Positions 5,993 to 7,540 of a stretch of DNA of 7,540 nt are shown one piece after another. The DNA is from Candidatus Berkelbacteria bacterium (GTDB lineage: Bacteria; Patescibacteriota; UBA1384; VFKW01), in assembly GCA_009885355.1 (NCBI GenBank), contig VFKW01000077.1:1-7540 (forward strand), written 5' to 3'. Under the pieces are notes generated by a model that ran no database searches, was not told the DNA's origin, and saw only the letters and a program-made list of their open reading frames with translations. The position numbers and the translations under genes are program-made. The first letter of the stretch is position 1. Each line of letters starts with the position of its first letter.

Positions 5993-6020
5993 ATTATAAT
6001 AGACCCACAGGGAGCGTCAA
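5993..6020 (-). promoter_or_regulatory. hsp20 promoter, overlapping comF control region
   Basis: On the - strand TTGACG (6020-6015) and a perfect TATAAT (5998-5993) are 16 bp apart. Transcription should begin near 5986, leaving a leader of about 62 nt. The leader is A/U-rich and has a 5-bp hairpin (5937-5941 with 5952-5956) just upstream of the ribosome-binding site. The -35 box abuts the comF start codon, and the comF ribosome-binding site lies in the spacer. Confidence 0.65.
5995..6000 (+). promoter_or_regulatory. Candidate -10 box of comF
   Basis: A perfect TATAAT on the + strand lies 21 bp before the GTG, predicting a leader of about 14 nt that contains GGGAG (6010-6014). The -35 region (around 5972-5977, TATTTA) is poor, so the promoter is probably weak or needs an activator. 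The box is part of the 8-bp palindrome ATTATAAT (5993-6000) and is thus shared with the hsp20 promoter. Confidence 0.5.
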
Positions 6021-6752
6021 GTGCCCAAAAAAAATAATGCTAATAATTTGCCAAATCCTGACCGAAAAATATCCAAAATAGGGGAGAGATTACTCGACAT
6101 TATCTTCCCTCGTTTCTGCGTTGGCTGTCGCCAAGAAGGAAGTTATCTCTGTACATCATGCACTGAAAAAATCATCAAAATCAAAACCATCACCTGCCTA
6201 AAATGCCAAAAGATGACCGAAGAGGGGATCTGCTCTAGATGCAAAGAAGACTTGCCACTTACCAAATCAATAATTCTCGGCTATCATCGCGATATTATTC
6301 TAAAAGAAGCCATCCACAATCTCAAATATGAAGGCCTGCTCGAACTAGCCGACACTTTATCAACCCTCCTGATCACCAGACTAAAAGACACCAAATTCCC
6401 GCCAAACTGTCAAATAATCCCTGTGCCACTCCATAAATCCCGCCTCCAAAACAGGGGATTCAACCAATCCGAACTGATCGCTCAAAAAATCGGCCTTCAC
6501 TACCAAATACCCGTAAACAAGTATTTACTAAAAAGAATAAAAAATACTAAACCCCAGATCGAACTCAAACACAAAGAACGCCAAGAAAATATCAAAGATG
6601 CTTTTATCATAAATAAAAATGCCGAAATCCCCAAGAATATCATTTTACTCGACGACGTCATCACCTCCGGCGCCACCATCGCCGAATGCTCCCGCACCCT
6701 GCGAGCTGCCGGCGTCCGCCAGATATGGCTAATCGCCCTGGCCCACGGCTGA
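6021..6752 (+). CDS. comF: ComF family phosphoribosyltransferase-like protein
   Basis: ComF proteins are associated with natural transformation (DNA uptake and processing of the incoming strand) and carry a type I phosphoribosyltransferase fold of uncertain substrate. The 243-residue protein has the N-terminal double zinc-ribbon: Cys33/36, 44/47, 59/62 and 71/74. It then shows PVPLHKSRLQNRGFNQSELIA (134-154) and the PRPP-binding loop NIILLDDVITSGAT (206-219), and ends ALAHG as many ComF proteins do. The start is GTG at 6021, supported by GGGAG 6 nt upstream; the next in-frame Met is within the zinc-ribbon. The stop is TGA, so UGA is not read as an amino acid here. CPR bacteria usually keep competence genes, and no other com gene is in this window. 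Confidence 0.93.
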   Translation: MPKKNNANNLPNPDRKISKIGERLLDIIFPRFCVGCRQEGSYLCTSCTEKIIKIKTITCLKCQKMTEEGICSRCKEDLPLTKSIILGYHRDIILKEAIHNLKYEGLLELADTLSTLLITRLKDTKFPPNCQIIPVPLHKSRLQNRGFNQSELIAQKIGLHYQIPVNKYLLKRIKNTKPQIELKHKERQENIKDAFIINKNAEIPKNIILLDDVITSGATIAECSRTLRAAGVRQIWLIALAHG

Positions 6753-6758
6753 GGCCGA

Positions 6759-6848
6759 GTAGTCAGTAGCTAGTAGTTGGCGAGAACCATTTGCATAAGT
6801 ACCTATCCCGTCCTCCCCCCTAACTACCAACTACTATCTACCAACTAC
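6759..6848. repeat. Inverted array of 7-bp repeats after comF
   Basis: Three heptamers of type GTAGTTG (6759-6779: GTAGTCA, GTAGCTA, GTAGTTG) face four reverse-complement heptamers (6821-6848: TAACTAC, CAACTAC, TATCTAC, CAACTAC) across about 41 nt. The 22-nt arms 6759-6780 and 6827-6848 are complementary at 19 of 22 positions. The array is noncoding and lies between the comF stop and its terminator. It may be a MITE-like or protein-binding element; its function is unknown. Confidence 0.65.
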
Positions 6849-6878
6849 AAAAAATCTCACTTTCCAGTGAGATTTTTT
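6849..6878. terminator. Bidirectional intrinsic terminator of comF and tRNA-Arg
   Basis: A perfect 13-bp stem, AAAAAATCTCACT (6849-6861) with AGTGAGATTTTTT (6866-6878), closes a TTCC loop. Its A/T-rich outer part provides the U-tract in either direction. It lies 3 nt beyond the 3' end of the leftward tRNA and 96 nt after the rightward comF stop, so it serves both. Confidence 0.88.
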
Positions 6879-6881
6879 CTG

Positions 6882-6955
6882 TGCGCCCGGTAGGATTTGA
6901 ACCTGCGACCTCCAGATCCGCAATCTGGCGCTCTATCCAGCTGAGCTACGAGCGC
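6882..6955 (-). tRNA. tRNA-Arg, anticodon GCG
   Basis: The 74-nt gene folds into a full cloverleaf: acceptor GCGCTCG/CGGGCGC (one U-G pair), D-stem GCTC/GAGC, anticodon stem CCAGA/TCTGG and loop TTGCGGA, variable AGGTC, and T-loop TTCAAAT. The anticodon is GCG, for CGC and CGU codons. A20, C35 and G36 fit arginine identity rules, G15-C48 is kept, and G36-G37 fits modification by TrmD. Most bacteria use ACG (inosine-modified) instead, so GCG is notable. The T-stem GCAGG/CCTAC has one C50-A64 mismatch. CCA is not encoded: the discriminator A is followed by CAG. It has its own promoter and terminator. Confidence 0.93.
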
Positions 6956-6974
6956 ATAACTTACTGCTTACAAT

Positions 6975-7003
6975 ATTATGCCATTTATTTTGCCAAATGT
7001 CAA
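6975..7003 (-). promoter_or_regulatory. Promoter of tRNA-Arg
   Basis: On the - strand TTGACA (7003-6998) is a perfect -35, and CATAAT (6980-6975) is a five-of-six -10, with a 17-bp spacer. The -10 box ends 19 nt before the mature tRNA 5' end, so the precursor should have a short leader of about 12 nt. Confidence 0.8.
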
Positions 7004-7035
7004 TTCAAACCAACCAGATCAGCCTAATTCTTATT

Positions 7036-7078
7036 AGCTTATCCCGCCGCAGCGGGACCCCGCCAACCGGCGGTGGCT
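7036..7078. repeat. REP-like double-hairpin element, copy 2 (43 bp)
   Basis: It has the same ends (AGCTTATCCCGCC and CCGGCGGTGGCT) and the same two hairpins as the element at 5464-5521 but lacks the 15-bp central segment. Hairpins are TCCCGC (7042-7047) with GCGGGA (7052-7057), and CCGCC (7060-7064) with GGCGG (7069-7073). An 11-bp direct repeat, CTTATTAGCTT, flanks it at 7030-7040 and 7088-7098; the right copy covers the stop codon of the neighbouring gene. Together with the tRNA promoter it accounts for the 6956-7091 gap. Confidence 0.75.
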
Positions 7079-7091
7079 GCTTATGAGCTTA

Positions 7092-7540
7092 TTAGCTTTG
7101 GTAATACTCTGGACTGATAAACCGCGCCATTGCCTCGATACAGGTGTTCTCAAACCCTGAAGTTCGAGTTGTCAAACCTTTGGTTAAAACACCATTTGTA
7201 CCTCGCCCATGACCAGTATTTTTTTCACCAACCAATTCATCAATGATATCACCTAACTCGCGCTCACCTTTTTTGATCTCTACCGCCACTTTTTCAGGCA
7301 ATTCAATTCGCCCAGAACTCGCCAAACCAACCTTCCCCTCAACATTCACCACCGCCACCCAACCTGTTAAAAACATATTATTATCAATATGAGTAATACC
7401 ACCCTCCAACCCAACTCCAAAATCCGCACCAGCTTCTTTCAGCGCCATTTTCGCCCGAGTCACCGCCCCCTGTATAGTCTCTTTGTCAGACATTGGCTGA
7501 TCCGAAATCCCAGAAGCCACCTTAATCCCAATTACTTCCA
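7092..7540 (-). CDS. Inosine/xanthosine triphosphatase, DUF84 family (partial, 5' end beyond window)
   Basis: This family removes non-canonical purine nucleotides (ITP, XTP) from the cytoplasmic pool so that they are not built into nucleic acids. The visible part shows SGISDQPMSDKET, the pocket motif FGVGLEGGI, GERELGDIIDEL and HGRGTNGVLTKGLTTRT, followed by a C-terminal helix, all typical of the YjjX/DUF84 fold. A GTG at 7518-7520 could be read as a start but would cut into the fold. The frame stays open to the window edge and encodes EVIGIKVASG before SDQP, so the true start lies outside. About 149 residues are seen of a family usually near 170-180. The stop overlaps a direct repeat bordering the REP-like element. 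Confidence 0.88.
   Translation of the reverse strand, partial: EVIGIKVASGISDQPMSDKETIQGAVTRAKMALKEAGADFGVGLEGGITHIDNNMFLTGWVAVVNVEGKVGLASSGRIELPEKVAVEIKKGERELGDIIDELVGEKNTGHGRGTNGVLTKGLTTRTSGFENTCIEAMARFISPEYYQS

Noticed and set aside
7518..7520. GTG as the start of the DUF84 gene
   Set aside because: The frame is open to the window edge and the upstream residues continue the family's fold, so this is an internal valine codon.

Overview
The window looks like a piece of a Candidate Phyla Radiation (Patescibacteria, probably Parcubacteria-like) chromosome. The main reasons are a tandem array of small two-helix 'T4SS pilin'-type proteins next to a membrane-anchored solute-binding protein, short intergenic gaps, an Hsp20 with the sequence QECYWG, and a moderate GC content with A/T-rich coding. 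All visible stops, including the TGA that ends comF, fit the standard code, which argues against the UGA=Gly lineages (Gracilibacteria, Absconditabacteria). The lineage assignment is an inference from gene content; no marker gene is present.

Layout, left to right. (1) A secreted, six-cysteine protein of unknown function (159-953, +) has a perfect consensus promoter and a structured ~100-nt leader. It ends at a strong terminator that also works for the opposite strand. (2) A leftward operon spans 5303-1023: galU (UDP-glucose synthesis), a membrane-anchored family 1-like solute-binding protein, then five tandem two-helix pilin-like genes, here called P5, P4, P3, P2 and P1 in transcription order. 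A second, internal promoter precedes P3, so P3-P2-P1 can be made in excess. P1 and P2 are a recent duplication, and P1 has gained a Gly/Pro/Asn-rich tail. (3) hsp20 (-) and comF (+) diverge from overlapping promoters built on one palindromic -10 box. (4) comF is followed by an inverted array of 7-bp repeats and a terminator shared with a leftward tRNA-Arg. This tRNA carries the unusual anticodon GCG and has its own near-consensus promoter. (5) The right edge holds the C-terminal part of a DUF84 (inosine/xanthosine triphosphatase) gene that continues outside the window.

Two copies of a GC-rich, double-hairpin REP-like element lie in the hsp20-galU gap and in the gap between the tRNA promoter and the DUF84 gene. 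They differ by a 15-bp segment bounded by an 8-bp direct repeat.

The strongest candidate for an undescribed system is the galU / anchored solute-binding protein / five-pilin operon. It could build a surface filament or envelope complex in an ultra-small cell. No ATPase, permease or prepilin peptidase gene is visible here, so the machinery that would assemble or energise it must lie elsewhere.
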